The position numbers were made by a program, and so were the translations under genes. This document shows positions 36,022 through 45,644 of a DNA stretch of 64,000 bases, in pieces (within the stretch, counting starts at the first letter, position 1; the number at the start of each line of letters is the position of its first letter). Source of the DNA: Glaciecola petra (GTDB lineage: Bacteria > Pseudomonadota > Gammaproteobacteria > Enterobacterales > Alteromonadaceae); NCBI RefSeq assembly GCF_031846345.1, contig NZ_JAVRHX010000001.1:1612001-1676000 (forward strand), read 5' to 3'. The notes below the pieces were generated by a model, which saw only the letters and a list, made by a program, of their open reading frames with translations, had not been told where the DNA came from and searched no databases.

Positions 36022-36714
36022 ATGAACATACTCATGCTAAGTAGCTCAAAATATGCAGACCACCCTTATTTAGGGTATGCCCAAGGCTGGATCTCAGACA
36101 TATTAGAAGGACAAAAAGACTTACTTTTTATTCCCCATGCAGGCGTTACTGTCAGTTGGGACGCCTACACAGAAAAAGTCCAACAAGCCCTTTCAAATAC
36201 CAATATTAGAGGGATTCATACCGAAAAGAATCCTAATCAAGCGCTTGGCCGAGCAAACGCTATTTTGATTGGTGGAGGCAATACCTTTCGTCTATTACAC
36301 GAGCTATACAAAAATGACTTGATTGACTTAATTCAGAAAAAAATACAACACAATACACCCTATATTGGATGGAGTGCAGGCAGTAACATTTGCGGTTTGA
36401 GCATTTGCACCACTAACGATATGCCAATCATTGAACCTGCGTCTTTTGACTCACTAAAACTGATAAATGCGCAGCTAAACCCTCACTATACAAACTACAC
36501 ACCCAAAGGGCATCATGGGGAAACACGTGATCAACGCATTGCTGAATTTTGTACGCTAAACCCAATTACGCCTGTTTTGGCTATTCCAGAAGGCACTGCA
36601 CTGCGTGTTAAAGGAAACAAATTGTCAATGCTTGGTAGTAAAGAAGGATATGTATTTCATGGTGATAGTAAACAGGCCATAAGCAGCAGTGATGATTTAA
36701 GTGAATACCTTTAA
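36022..36714 (+). CDS. pepE: Alpha-aspartyl dipeptidase (peptidase E)
   Basis: Serine peptidase of family S51, cleaving Asp-X dipeptides in the cytoplasm. 230 aa, normal length. The nucleophile Ser lies in IGWSAGSNICG (residue ~120), preceded by the GGGNTFRLLHEL motif; HYTNYTPKGHHGETRDQRI carries conserved His residues. The 3' end overlaps the convergent bioD by 18 bases. Confidence 0.95.
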   Translation: MNILMLSSSKYADHPYLGYAQGWISDILEGQKDLLFIPHAGVTVSWDAYTEKVQQALSNTNIRGIHTEKNPNQALGRANAILIGGGNTFRLLHELYKNDLIDLIQKKIQHNTPYIGWSAGSNICGLSICTTNDMPIIEPASFDSLKLINAQLNPHYTNYTPKGHHGETRDQRIAEFCTLNPITPVLAIPEGTALRVKGNKLSMLGSKEGYVFHGDSKQAISSSDDLSEYL

Positions 36715-37377
36715 AAAAGCCTCTGTGAGATTTATTTGATTGATATCTTTAGGCTGAAAAGGAATTTCTGCTAACAACGGTGAAGAGAGTATTTGAATAA
36801 GGCTTTGCTTGTTTTGATCGTATTCAAGCATGTCGTCTGAGAGCTGATTAGCCACCCAACCGACACAAGTAAGCCCGTCACGTAAGATTGCTTGATGAGT
36901 CAAAATAGCGTGATTTAAGCACCCTAACTTCATGCCAACAACCAAAACAACTGGTATTTGATTTTGAATAACAAAGTCTGAAAGAAACAAGCCATTGTTA
37001 TTTAATGGCAATCGCCAACCACCCGCTCCTTCGATCAGAATACAACTTGCCTGATGCTTTTTGGCTTCTTCTAAGGAGTCTTGTAAATCGCTTAACTCAA
37101 TGCTTCTGCCGAGATTAGACGCGGCAATATGTGGTGCTATTGGGGGCTCAAAAGCAATAGGATTAACAAGCTCGTAGTCAATTTCTATATTAGCAGCCTC
37201 TTGCAGAGTTAGCGCATCTTCATTTCGCAATCCTGCTGAGGTCATTTCACACCCTGCGGAAATAGGTTTTAATGCTAAGGTTGAATGATACAAATTATTC
37301 AATTCTTTCAAGATTAATGAACTGGCAACAGTTTTACCTGCGTCTGTATCGGTACCGGTCATAAAAAATGTTTTCAT
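36697..37377 (-). CDS. bioD: Dethiobiotin synthetase
   Basis: Forms dethiobiotin from 7,8-diaminopelargonic acid, CO2 and ATP. 226 aa from ATG 37377 (MKTFFMTGTDTDAGKT), 2 bases after the bioC stop; longer upstream starts would run into bioC. P-loop GTDTDAGKTVASS (residues ~8-20) and IEGAGGWRLPL are diagnostic. Last gene of bioBFCD, the E. coli order. Confidence 0.95.
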   Translation of the reverse strand: MKTFFMTGTDTDAGKTVASSLILKELNNLYHSTLALKPISAGCEMTSAGLRNEDALTLQEAANIEIDYELVNPIAFEPPIAPHIAASNLGRSIELSDLQDSLEEAKKHQASCILIEGAGGWRLPLNNNGLFLSDFVIQNQIPVVLVVGMKLGCLNHAILTHQAILRDGLTCVGWVANQLSDDMLEYDQNKQSLIQILSSPLLAEIPFQPKDINQINLTEAFLKVFT

Positions 37378-37379
37378 TG

Positions 37380-38288
37380 TTAAACTTCTAGTAATTGTGA
37401 TTGTGTAGAGATAGGACTTGGCGAAGTGTTTTTGCGTATATGAGATAAACATACAAACATTAATTTATAGTCCAAAAGTATCGGATCTTGCTTTTTTGAT
37501 TCTGAGCCTATACGCATTTTCTGCTCTAAACTTGCGAGCTCTTTTCTGCCTAATGGAAGGTTATTTTTCGCGCTATTCTTATGATTGGCACCAACTCGTT
37601 TAATTGAGCCAAGCATATCAATAATATTGCGATGTTCAGTATTAAAAATATCGGTAGTGTCTTGAGTTGCTAAGCCAGCTAGTTGAGCGGCGTGCAGCCA
37701 TGTACTTCGGCTATGAAACTGGTTAAGTCTAGAAGGCCTATTAATGCCCCGCCACGCTTGATTTAAAAATGAAAATGAACCATCAATTAAGATCGCTAAT
37801 ACGGCGATACCATTTGGTTTCATAAGCCTTTTGATTTCTTGCATTATTTGCTTAGGTTCATTGCACCATTGTAATGCCATAGAAGAATAAAACGCGTCGA
37901 TGGTCGCGCACTTAAACGGTAGATTCTCAGCGTCTGCGTTAATAAAATGCAGTGGTTCCTCGGGTAACATTTGTGAGGGTAATTTTTCTGATCCTAGCAT
38001 TGGGTTTTGTAAGGTGCTATTAGCGCTCTGGACTTTTAGGTGTTTGCTTTTGGCTTGCAACAACATTTTAGATGATATATCGATGCCAAAAGTCACCCTT
38101 GCATAATGAGAAAGTTCATTTGTCGCATCGGCTGTGCCACAACCCAAATCAATGCAAACATCAAATGCGTTTGATTTAGCATTCATCTTAAATAGAGTTA
38201 ATGCCCTCTTGGCGACTTGTTTTTGTAAACCTGAATATTGATCATATTGATGGGCTGCTCGATCGAAGCGTTGTGCTATTGCCTTCAT
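37380..38288 (-). CDS. bioC: Malonyl-ACP O-methyltransferase
   Basis: SAM-dependent enzyme that methylates malonyl-ACP to start the biotin pimelate moiety. 302 aa from ATG 38288 (MKAIAQRFDRAAHQY), with GGGG RBS upstream; the frame extends to 38345 inside bioF, which is unlikely. SAM motif CIDLGCGTADATNEL; FDRAAHQYDQYSGLQKQVA is the BioC N-terminal signature. It is slightly longer than E. coli BioC (251 aa), with an extended C-terminal part. BioH is not in the window. Confidence 0.9.
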   Translation of the reverse strand: MKAIAQRFDRAAHQYDQYSGLQKQVAKRALTLFKMNAKSNAFDVCIDLGCGTADATNELSHYARVTFGIDISSKMLLQAKSKHLKVQSANSTLQNPMLGSEKLPSQMLPEEPLHFINADAENLPFKCATIDAFYSSMALQWCNEPKQIMQEIKRLMKPNGIAVLAILIDGSFSFLNQAWRGINRPSRLNQFHSRSTWLHAAQLAGLATQDTTDIFNTEHRNIIDMLGSIKRVGANHKNSAKNNLPLGRKELASLEQKMRIGSESKKQDPILLDYKLMFVCLSHIRKNTSPSPISTQSQLLEV

Positions 38289-38301
38289 ACTAGTCGCCCC
38301 T

Positions 38302-39561
38302 TCATGTGTGTATACATTCGGGAATGCATATACTAAGCGCATCAACTAAAGCGCTAACATCCTTGCTTTGATGCAACGCAGATAGCGTTATACGCAGCCT
38401 ATCGGTGTTTTTGGGCACCGTTGGCGTGCGAATAGCAGGTACCCATAGCCCTAAGTCGGCTAGCCTTTGACTCATTTCTAATGCGGCTACTGGACAGCCC
38501 ACAACAAGACATTGAATCGCACTATCAGAAGCCATTAATTCTATACCTCGTTCATCACAAAGGCGTTTGAACAAACTGATATTTTGATGCAGGCGCTCTC
38601 GTTGCTGGCCTGCTTTAATCAGCGCTAGTGATTGACGTGTTGCTTTTGCTGTAGCGGCACTAATTGCAGTACTGTATACATAGTGCTTTGCATTATTGAC
38701 CATGTAGTCGATCAAGCTTTTTGAGCCTGCTATAAATGCACCGCTGGTTCCAACAGCTTTACCAAAAGTACCCATCAGTATATCGATGTTGGCAGGCGTA
38801 TTTTTGGCTTCGCTTTGCCTAGCAATAGGTAAATCCAAACTCCCATAACCATTCGTTCCTAAAACACCAAAGGCATGGGCATCGTCAACCATAAGCCACG
38901 GCTTTATTGCTAACGACTTACTATTTAGCGGATTATTAAGATGATCAGCAGAATGGGCAGTTTGTGATGCTAGTTTAGAAAGCGCCGCAATATCACCGTA
39001 ATCCCCATCCATACTAAAAACGCCCTCAGTAGCAAGTAAACTATTGTTGTGCATAGCGGGAGGCACATTCTCAAGATGCATTTGAGCATGCGCCATATTG
39101 TTGTGTTTAAAACGTTTTAACATAGCAGAAGCGTCTATTGCTCCTTGAATAAAAGACGCATGCATATACTTATCACACACAATATAGGCCGGTGAGTTGT
39201 CTGGCGAAAGCGCTTGGCAAAGTGCATGGTTTGCCGCAAATCCACTGGTAAAAAGCATTGCCGCAGGCTTGTTTAGTGCGCTACAAAGTACTGACTCAAG
39301 TTTTTCGTGCTCAATACTATAGCCACTTAACACCGATGAAGCAGAACTAGACGCACCAAATTCAGACAAGCCTTCGGTATAGGATTGCAACACACTAATA
39401 TCTTGGCTTAAACCCAAATAATCGTTACTCGCAAAATTTAAGTAAAAGGTGTCGTTAATTTGTATTAATGCACCTTGATTAATAGTGACCGGGGTGCGTA
39501 CACGAAGCAGATGCTCGGCTTTCCTTTTGTCAATGTCTCTGGCTAAATGTTCAAAACTCAT
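38302..39561 (-). CDS. bioF: 8-amino-7-oxononanoate synthase
   Basis: PLP enzyme joining pimeloyl-ACP and alanine. 419 aa. FASNDYLGLS, LFTSGFAANHALCQAL, MVDDAHAFGVLG and the PLP lysine in GTFGKAVGTSGAF are all present. It starts 7 bases after the bioB stop. An internal loop rich in Asn/Ser (about residues 210-225, HLNNPLNSKSL) makes it longer than the E. coli enzyme (384 aa). Confidence 0.95.
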   Translation of the reverse strand: MSFEHLARDIDKRKAEHLLRVRTPVTINQGALIQINDTFYLNFASNDYLGLSQDISVLQSYTEGLSEFGASSSASSVLSGYSIEHEKLESVLCSALNKPAAMLFTSGFAANHALCQALSPDNSPAYIVCDKYMHASFIQGAIDASAMLKRFKHNNMAHAQMHLENVPPAMHNNSLLATEGVFSMDGDYGDIAALSKLASQTAHSADHLNNPLNSKSLAIKPWLMVDDAHAFGVLGTNGYGSLDLPIARQSEAKNTPANIDILMGTFGKAVGTSGAFIAGSKSLIDYMVNNAKHYVYSTAISAATAKATRQSLALIKAGQQRERLHQNISLFKRLCDERGIELMASDSAIQCLVVGCPVAALEMSQRLADLGLWVPAIRTPTVPKNTDRLRITLSALHQSKDVSALVDALSICIPECIHT

Positions 39562-39568
39562 TAGGGCT

Positions 39569-40738
39569 TTATATTACCTGTTTTGACATAGAGCTCTCAG
39601 TTGCATCTATATATAAGGGTTTTTTATTGCCCGCTGCGCTATTTCCTGTTTGATTGTCTGCATTTGCGTCAATTTGTTCTGACAATACAGCTTCAAATGC
39701 TTCGTCGGAATGGCTCCGAGTTTTTTGAGCATTAATGCCTAGTTTTCTAAATAATTGTACATCTTCATGCGTGTCTGGATTTGAGGTAGTCAGTAGTTTG
39801 CAACCATAAAATATTGAGTTAGCGCCGGCTAAAAAGCATAACGATTGCATTTGTTCATTCATGTCTTCTCGACCAGCAGATAATCGCACATATGACTTAG
39901 GCATGATAATTCGCGCTACTGCTATCGTCCGAATGAACTCAAATGGCTCAAGATCATCAACATTATCTAACGGCGTCCCTTTAACTTTTACTAGCATATT
40001 GATTGGCACACTTTCAGGGTGCTGTGGCAAATTTGCTAGTTGACGCAATAAGCCAGATCTATCATCAGCACTTTCCCCCATACCCACAATACCACCAGAA
40101 CAAACATTCATGCCCGCAGAACGCACATTTTCAAGGGTTGTTAAACGGTCTTGGTAAGTACGCGTTGTAATGATGTCTCCATAAAATTCAGGTGAAGTGT
40201 CAAGATTATGATTATAATAATCTAAGCCTGCTTCTTTTAAGCTTTGTGCCTGATGCTGGTCTAACATGCCAAGGGTCATACAAGTTTCTAAGCCCAATTT
40301 TTTAACTTCTTTGACCATTTCGGTGACATAAGGCATGTCTTTGGCCTTGGGGTTTCTCCATGCAGCGCCCATACAAAAGCGAGTAGAGCCTGCGGCTTTT
40401 GCCTCTTTGGCACGTTCAATCACTTTTTCTATTTCGAGTAAACGCTCTTTTTCTAATCCTGTATCGTAGCGAGCACTTTGTGGACAATATTTACAATCTT
40501 CAGGGCATGCTCCCGTTTTGATAGACAAAAGTGTACTCACCTGAACGTGATTAGGGTCAAAGTGCTGCCGATGAATACTTTGTGCTTTAAACACGAGGTC
40601 ATTGAAGGGCAATGCAAAAAGATCGTTTATTTCTTGTATACTCCAGTCATGCCGAAAATCGTCTAACTTCGAGTTTTGAGCATCTGCTGTTGTTATTGAT
40701 GACGACGGGGATTGTATTTCAGGCATGACATTTGACAT
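39569..40738 (-). CDS. bioB: Biotin synthase
   Basis: Radical-SAM enzyme inserting sulphur into dethiobiotin. 389 aa. The 4Fe-4S Cys triad is in ACPEDCKYCPQSARYDTG; MNVCSGGIVGMGE and RLSAGREDM are family blocks. The N-terminal ~30 residues (Ser/Thr-rich) and a C-terminal Asn/Asp-rich tail are extensions relative to E. coli BioB (346 aa). A second ATG 12 bases in (40726) is possible. First gene of bioBFCD, divergent from bioA. Confidence 0.96.
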   Translation of the reverse strand: MSNVMPEIQSPSSSITTADAQNSKLDDFRHDWSIQEINDLFALPFNDLVFKAQSIHRQHFDPNHVQVSTLLSIKTGACPEDCKYCPQSARYDTGLEKERLLEIEKVIERAKEAKAAGSTRFCMGAAWRNPKAKDMPYVTEMVKEVKKLGLETCMTLGMLDQHQAQSLKEAGLDYYNHNLDTSPEFYGDIITTRTYQDRLTTLENVRSAGMNVCSGGIVGMGESADDRSGLLRQLANLPQHPESVPINMLVKVKGTPLDNVDDLEPFEFIRTIAVARIIMPKSYVRLSAGREDMNEQMQSLCFLAGANSIFYGCKLLTTSNPDTHEDVQLFRKLGINAQKTRSHSDEAFEAVLSEQIDANADNQTGNSAAGNKKPLYIDATESSMSKQVI

Positions 40739-40805
40739 TCATTTATGCTCTTTAAAAGGGTTTACTCTCGCGTTAATAAACACTAGTCTATGAGCCCTCC
40801 CACAT

Positions 40806-40838
40806 TTGTCAATGTAAAACAACTTGAAAACTTTACAA
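40806..40838. promoter_or_regulatory. Candidate BirA operator in the bioA/bioB intergenic region
   Basis: TTGTCAATG-N15-ACTTTACAA, a good match in shape to the gammaproteobacterial BirA box (TTGTAAACC-N14/16-GGTTTACAA): the TTGT and TTTACAA ends and the spacing agree. It lies 12 bases before the bioA start and between the divergent bio units, as in E. coli. It would let biotin-bound BirA repress both. Confidence 0.6.
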
Positions 40839-40849
40839 CAGGTCAATAA

Positions 40850-42133
40850 TTGAACAATATTGAATTTGATAAACGCCACATTTGGCATCCTTACACCTCA
40901 TCAATAAATCCTTTGCCGTGCTACGAAGTGGTACATGCAGAAGGCACTAAAATTACACTGGCAGACGGAAGTGTTGTCGTCGACGGTATGTCTTCTTGGT
41001 GGGCTGCAATCCATGGCTATAATCACCCTAAACTCAATGAAGCGGCCAAAGCCCAGCTCGATAATTTTTCTCATATTATGTTTGGTGGTCTTACCCATGA
41101 GCCCGCCATTGTTTTATGTAAAAAATTAATTGCACTTACACCAAGCGGTTTAAATAGAGTGTTTTTAGCAGATTCTGGCTCGGTAGCTGTCGAGGTAGCG
41201 ATCAAAATGGCATTGCAATATTGGGCGTGCCAAGGACGCACTGAAAAAAACCGCTTGTTAGCGCCACGCAATGGCTATCATGGAGACACATTTGCCGCGA
41301 TGTCGGTGTGCGACCCTATTAATGGGATGCATTCTTTATTTAAAAATAGCTTAATTGAACACTTTTTTGCCCCTGCGCCACAAACACGATATGGTCAAAA
41401 GTGGAATCCAGATGATGTTGCCCCTTTGCAAGAGCTTCTCGAGGCCAATCATCACAGCATCGCCGCATTAATACTCGAGCCTGTTGTGCAAGGAGCCGGC
41501 GGGATGAGGTTGTATCATCCAGAATATGTAAAGACCTGTCGTCAATTGTGCGACCAATATGATGTACTTTTAATATGTGACGAAATTGCAACCGGCTTTG
41601 GACGCACAGGTAAATTATTTGCTTGCGACCATGTTCAAGTTAGCCCCGATATTATGTGCTTAGGTAAGGCAATTACGGGAGGTTACATGTCATTGGCAGC
41701 CACACTTTGCAGCGATACAGTTGCCCAAGGAGTGTGCGAAGGAAGTCCCGGTGTGTTTATGCATGGTCCAACTTTTATGGGTAATCCATTAGCCTGTGCC
41801 GTGGCCAATGCCAGTATTGATTTGTTGCTTTCACGCAATTGGCAGCAAGAAGTCAACGATATCTATCAACAACTTACCCAAGAGCTAGCCAGTTTACAAA
41901 AACATCCGGCCGTTGCTGATATACGAACGCTTGGAGCGATTGGCGTAGTGGAAATGAAACAAGCGGTAGATGTAGCCAAAATACAACGAGTATTTATAGA
42001 AAACGGGGCTTGGATACGCCCCTTCGGCAAATTGATTTATGTAATGCCACCGTTTACCGCAAGTAAGCAAGACATCACGGTATTAACACAAGCAATTAAA
42101 GCAGGTATTGAAGCTACTTTTTCTCCTTCATAA
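40850..42133 (+). CDS. bioA: Adenosylmethionine-8-amino-7-oxononanoate aminotransferase
   Basis: PLP aminotransferase forming diaminopelargonic acid with SAM as amino donor. 427 aa. It starts at TTG 40850 (no ATG in reach; AGG lies about 8 bases upstream), then FDKRHIWHPYTSSINPLPCY, VDGMSSWWAAIHGYNHP and the PLP Lys in CLGKAITGGYMSLAATL. Its stop is 4 bases from the convergent glrR stop. Confidence 0.95.
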   Translation: MNNIEFDKRHIWHPYTSSINPLPCYEVVHAEGTKITLADGSVVVDGMSSWWAAIHGYNHPKLNEAAKAQLDNFSHIMFGGLTHEPAIVLCKKLIALTPSGLNRVFLADSGSVAVEVAIKMALQYWACQGRTEKNRLLAPRNGYHGDTFAAMSVCDPINGMHSLFKNSLIEHFFAPAPQTRYGQKWNPDDVAPLQELLEANHHSIAALILEPVVQGAGGMRLYHPEYVKTCRQLCDQYDVLLICDEIATGFGRTGKLFACDHVQVSPDIMCLGKAITGGYMSLAATLCSDTVAQGVCEGSPGVFMHGPTFMGNPLACAVANASIDLLLSRNWQQEVNDIYQQLTQELASLQKHPAVADIRTLGAIGVVEMKQAVDVAKIQRVFIENGAWIRPFGKLIYVMPPFTASKQDITVLTQAIKAGIEATFSPS

Positions 42134-42137
42134 TGCC

Positions 42138-43478
42138 TTAATTTGTCGACCTGAAATCAGCAGCAACTAAACCGTGCTTTTTCATTAACTTATGCATATC
42201 GGTGCGGTTCCGACCTGCTAAGTCTGAAGCGCGTGTAACATTACCTTCTGTTAATTGCAGCAAACGACACAGGTATTCATATTCAAATGTGTCGCGTGCT
42301 TCTGTTAACGTCGGCCAATATTGATTTTCTTGTGACAAGGCTTGTTCAACTAAACTCGCGGGGATAATTTGTGAACTGGTCAATGCCACGCAACGTTCCA
42401 CCACATTTACTAATTGACGCACATTGCCGGGCCATTCAGAGGTGCTCATCAAATTAATCGCATCATCAGCAAATTTAAGTACATTAATGTCATGCTTTTT
42501 AGCACTTTGACGCAACAAATGTTCTGCCAAAATTGGAATATCCTCAAAGCGATCTTTAAGCGGTGGAATTTCCAAGTTCACCACATTTAAACGATAAAAT
42601 AAGTCTTCCCTAAACTCGTTTATTTGCATAGCTTCGTTCAAATTTTTATGGGTTGCAGAAATAATCCTTACGTCAATTTCAACAGACTGACTCGACCCCA
42701 CTGGTCGCACACTTCTTTCTTGTAATGCCCGCAATAACTTTACCTGTAATGACACCGGCATATCACCAATTTCATCCAAAAACAAAGTCCCTCCATCAGC
42801 CTCTCTGAATAAGCCTTGAGTGCTCTGGTGGGCGCCAGTATATGAACCTTTAACGTGCCCAAAAAGCTCAGACTCGAGTAAGTTTTCTGGTAAAGCACCG
42901 CAGTTTATCGCTACAAATGGTTTGTCTTTGCGATCACTTGCATTATGAATCGCTTTTGCTAACAACTCTTTTCCAGTGCCACTGGCACCTGATATCAAAA
43001 CACTGACATTTTTTGTCGCAATTTGCTCCGCTTGTTTTAATAGCCTGATCATTTCAGGTGAACGAGTTACTATGTCTTCGCACCACTCACCTATGCTTTG
43101 GCGGCTAGAGCTAGATATAGCGCGCAATAAGGTTTTTCGTAATTCTTTGTGATCAACTGGTTTTGTAAGAAAACTATAAACTCCTCGCTGCGTTGCAGCA
43201 ACCGCATCTTTTACGCTGCCATGAGCAGTCATTAAAATAACCGGTAAATCACTATGTTTTTGCAAAATCTCATCAAACAACGCTAAGCCGTCCATGCCTG
43301 GCATTCTTAAATCGCTTAAAACAACATCGTAAGCATTGTTATAAGTTAACCTTAACGCATGTGTTGCGTTGTTCACACTTGTCACATCAAAGCCTTCACC
43401 TTCTAAGCGGATTGACATTAAACGCAAAAGCGTTTCGTCATCATCTATTAACAAAATTTTAGGTTTTGGCTGGTCCAT
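42138..43478 (-). CDS. glrR: Sigma54-dependent response regulator GlrR (QseF)
   Basis: Response regulator and enhancer-binding protein, 446 aa from ATG 43478 (RBS AGGAG 6 bases upstream). Receiver domain with phospho-acceptor Asp56 in LSDLRMPGMDG; AAA+ domain with Walker A GASGTGKE (164-171), sigma54-contacting loop GSYTGA (211-216; the usual is GAFTGA) and EIGDMP; C-terminal Fis-type HTH (TRASDLAGRNRTDMHKLMKK). The order kinase-lipoprotein-regulator matches E. coli glrK-qseG-glrR, where it activates the GlmY small RNA; no glmY was found here. Confidence 0.93.
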   Translation of the reverse strand: MDQPKPKILLIDDDETLLRLMSIRLEGEGFDVTSVNNATHALRLTYNNAYDVVLSDLRMPGMDGLALFDEILQKHSDLPVILMTAHGSVKDAVAATQRGVYSFLTKPVDHKELRKTLLRAISSSSRQSIGEWCEDIVTRSPEMIRLLKQAEQIATKNVSVLISGASGTGKELLAKAIHNASDRKDKPFVAINCGALPENLLESELFGHVKGSYTGAHQSTQGLFREADGGTLFLDEIGDMPVSLQVKLLRALQERSVRPVGSSQSVEIDVRIISATHKNLNEAMQINEFREDLFYRLNVVNLEIPPLKDRFEDIPILAEHLLRQSAKKHDINVLKFADDAINLMSTSEWPGNVRQLVNVVERCVALTSSQIIPASLVEQALSQENQYWPTLTEARDTFEYEYLCRLLQLTEGNVTRASDLAGRNRTDMHKLMKKHGLVAADFRSTN

Positions 43479-43489
43479 GATTTCTCCTT

Positions 43490-44095
43490 TCACCTGGTAC
43501 TTCCTCGGTTTTGTTCAATCAAATCTGATTCAATCTTTAATAATTGCTCCACTTGATCTTGTTGTTTTTGTAATCTGTCTTCACGTTCTTGAAGCTGAAT
43601 TTGCAAGTCTTGTATTGTTTTTTCTTGGCGCACATTAACGCGACTAATAAGGGTAATAGCAGATTCATACTCCAGTAATTGTTGACTGTTATTGTAAACT
43701 ATACTTTTTAGTAGCTCACGCATGTCAGGGTCGACTTTGGGAAGCAGCTTAAGCACCCAATTTTGAGCTCTTAAACGATTTTGATATGGCGTATCCTGAT
43801 ACTGACTCAATAATATTTTTATTAATAAGTCTCTTGGATTATCACCTAACACTGCTATTTTTGATTTCCTTTGTGACCATTCTTGCTGTTCTGTTTCTAA
43901 GGTAAAAATCAGCCAGTTTTCTAATTTACAAAACTCACTAAATTCGACCTTATTGTCTTCAGACATACACAACTGAATGCCATTTGATGCTTGGTCTTGT
44001 TGCGCATCTTTAACGAATTTGGGCACTAACTCACACCCGCTTAATAAACCGGCTAACGCTATGCTAGCCATTATTCTCATACATGGATTAAGCAT
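43490..44095 (-). CDS. qseG: QseG-like outer-membrane lipoprotein
   Basis: 201 aa. Lipobox LAGLLSGCEL (Cys ~21). The C-terminal half is a predicted coiled coil (SRVNVRQEKTIQDLQIQLQE then RLQKQQDQVEQLL). In enterobacteria QseG (YfhG) binds and stimulates GlrK from the periplasm. The gene overlaps glrK by 8 bases and is followed directly by glrR. Assignment rests mainly on the locus plus lipobox and coiled coil; sequence similarity looks low. Confidence 0.8.
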   Translation of the reverse strand: MLNPCMRIMASIALAGLLSGCELVPKFVKDAQQDQASNGIQLCMSEDNKVEFSEFCKLENWLIFTLETEQQEWSQRKSKIAVLGDNPRDLLIKILLSQYQDTPYQNRLRAQNWVLKLLPKVDPDMRELLKSIVYNNSQQLLEYESAITLISRVNVRQEKTIQDLQIQLQEREDRLQKQQDQVEQLLKIESDLIEQNRGSTR

Positions 44096-45533
44096 TATTT
44101 TCCCTTATCGGAATTCTGATCCTAAAACACACATCAGCTTTGTTATCATCTATTATCGTTACATCACCACCCAATAACCTTGCACAATCACTCACAATTG
44201 ATAAGCCCAAGCCAGCCCCAATAACTTTGTCGTTACGGCTTTTTTGTCCACGTTTAAACGGCTCAAATATTTCGCCGCGTGCGGCAAGAGCAATTTCTTC
44301 ACCACTGTTCATTACGTCGATAATAGTGTTACTACCAACATCTTTCGCTCTAACATGGATTGGGCTGCCTAATGTTCCATGCGCAATAGCATTTGAAACC
44401 AAATTATCCATCGCGCGTCTCAACAATTCTGGGTCGCTCACAACCTCTAGCTGAGTATCTACGTCAATAACAATAGACTGGTCGTTTTGCGCAAGCAGGA
44501 GTTTGTAGTGGTGGCTGCAATCGTTTATTAAATCGAGTAACGCTATATTCTCGAAGGTAGGTTCAGCTTGTTGTAAGAGCGCATTGTAATCTAACAGTTT
44601 GACAATTAATAAATTGAGTCGTTCAGTTGAAACAGTTAATAAATCAACCACTTCTTTTTGTGGGTCTGTCAACTCACCTACCAAGCCTTGTTCTAGTATT
44701 TCACAACCTTCTTTAATGCTTGCCATTGGTGTTTTCAGCTCGTGAGATGCATGTCGCAACAATGCTGTGCGAACCTTTTCTAGTTGTTGTAATCGATCAT
44801 TTAACCAATACAAATCACGTTCTACCGCAATTAGTTCTCTTGGGCCGTCTTGAGTTTGTGTTGGCATCGAGGAATCGTTATTAGCAATACTCTTTATTAT
44901 TGATTTAAGTTTGCGGACTGGTTTAATTATCAATTGCGCGGCAATAATGGTTAAGCTCAACGAAAGCACCACCAAAAATGCGGTTGACCAACCTTGGCGA
45001 CTTTGTATCTCTTCCAAATAAGTTTGCTGATACAAAATTCTTTGGTTAATTAATTGCTGTACTTGGCGCCTGAGTTGCTGCTGTGATTGGCGCAAATCGG
45101 CAAGTTGTGCGTCTAACAACAAGTTATCATTAAAACTCGGATATTCAGAAAGTTGGGACAAGTTTAAATTAATCGTATTACATTCTGAAATATCGCCAAA
45201 TTGGTCACAAATAAAAGATATCTTATTCGAATATCCGGCAATAGCGCTGTCGGCTAATTGTTGTAACTGATTTTTAGGTAGCACCTGATATTGTCTAACC
45301 AAACGTTCAACATCATCTCCTAAGGCTTCTATTTCTCGAAGCTCAGAGGTTACAAAAACAAAAAATTGTGTATTCTCTGCAGTTAACTGACTCATAGAGT
45401 CAAAGTCGCGTTGGCTTTGCCACAAAAGGGCAATAAGAGGCACTAGCGCAACAAAGAAGCTGCCTAGTATTAATTGTCGGAGTGATCGTACTTGCACAAC
45501 TTGACCAAAATAAGTGAAATAATTGCCAAGCAT
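44088..45533 (-). CDS. glrK: Sensor histidine kinase GlrK (QseE)
   Basis: Inner-membrane kinase; about 481 aa from the first ATG (45533), although the frame stays open to a TTG at 45638 and the true start is unsure. N-terminal VRSLRQLILGSFFVALVPLI membrane segment, periplasmic domain with two Cys (CDQFGDISEC), second membrane segment (AFLVVLSLSLTIIAAQLIIK), HAMP region, H-box LLRHASHELKTPMASIKEG and ATP-binding domain with GAGLGLSIVSDCARLLGG. Partner of the downstream regulator; probably senses envelope signals through QseG. Confidence 0.9.
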   Translation of the reverse strand: MLGNYFTYFGQVVQVRSLRQLILGSFFVALVPLIALLWQSQRDFDSMSQLTAENTQFFVFVTSELREIEALGDDVERLVRQYQVLPKNQLQQLADSAIAGYSNKISFICDQFGDISECNTINLNLSQLSEYPSFNDNLLLDAQLADLRQSQQQLRRQVQQLINQRILYQQTYLEEIQSRQGWSTAFLVVLSLSLTIIAAQLIIKPVRKLKSIIKSIANNDSSMPTQTQDGPRELIAVERDLYWLNDRLQQLEKVRTALLRHASHELKTPMASIKEGCEILEQGLVGELTDPQKEVVDLLTVSTERLNLLIVKLLDYNALLQQAEPTFENIALLDLINDCSHHYKLLLAQNDQSIVIDVDTQLEVVSDPELLRRAMDNLVSNAIAHGTLGSPIHVRAKDVGSNTIIDVMNSGEEIALAARGEIFEPFKRGQKSRNDKVIGAGLGLSIVSDCARLLGGDVTIIDDNKADVCFRIRIPIRENNA

Positions 45534-45644
45534 TGCAAATAAAGCATTGCTGTTCAAGTTGTTAATGAAAAGAAAAGACTGCTTTTGTTGGCATAAAGCC
45601 ACAATGGGTGTAAAAGCAGTCCCTTCTAAACTTTTCAATAATGC

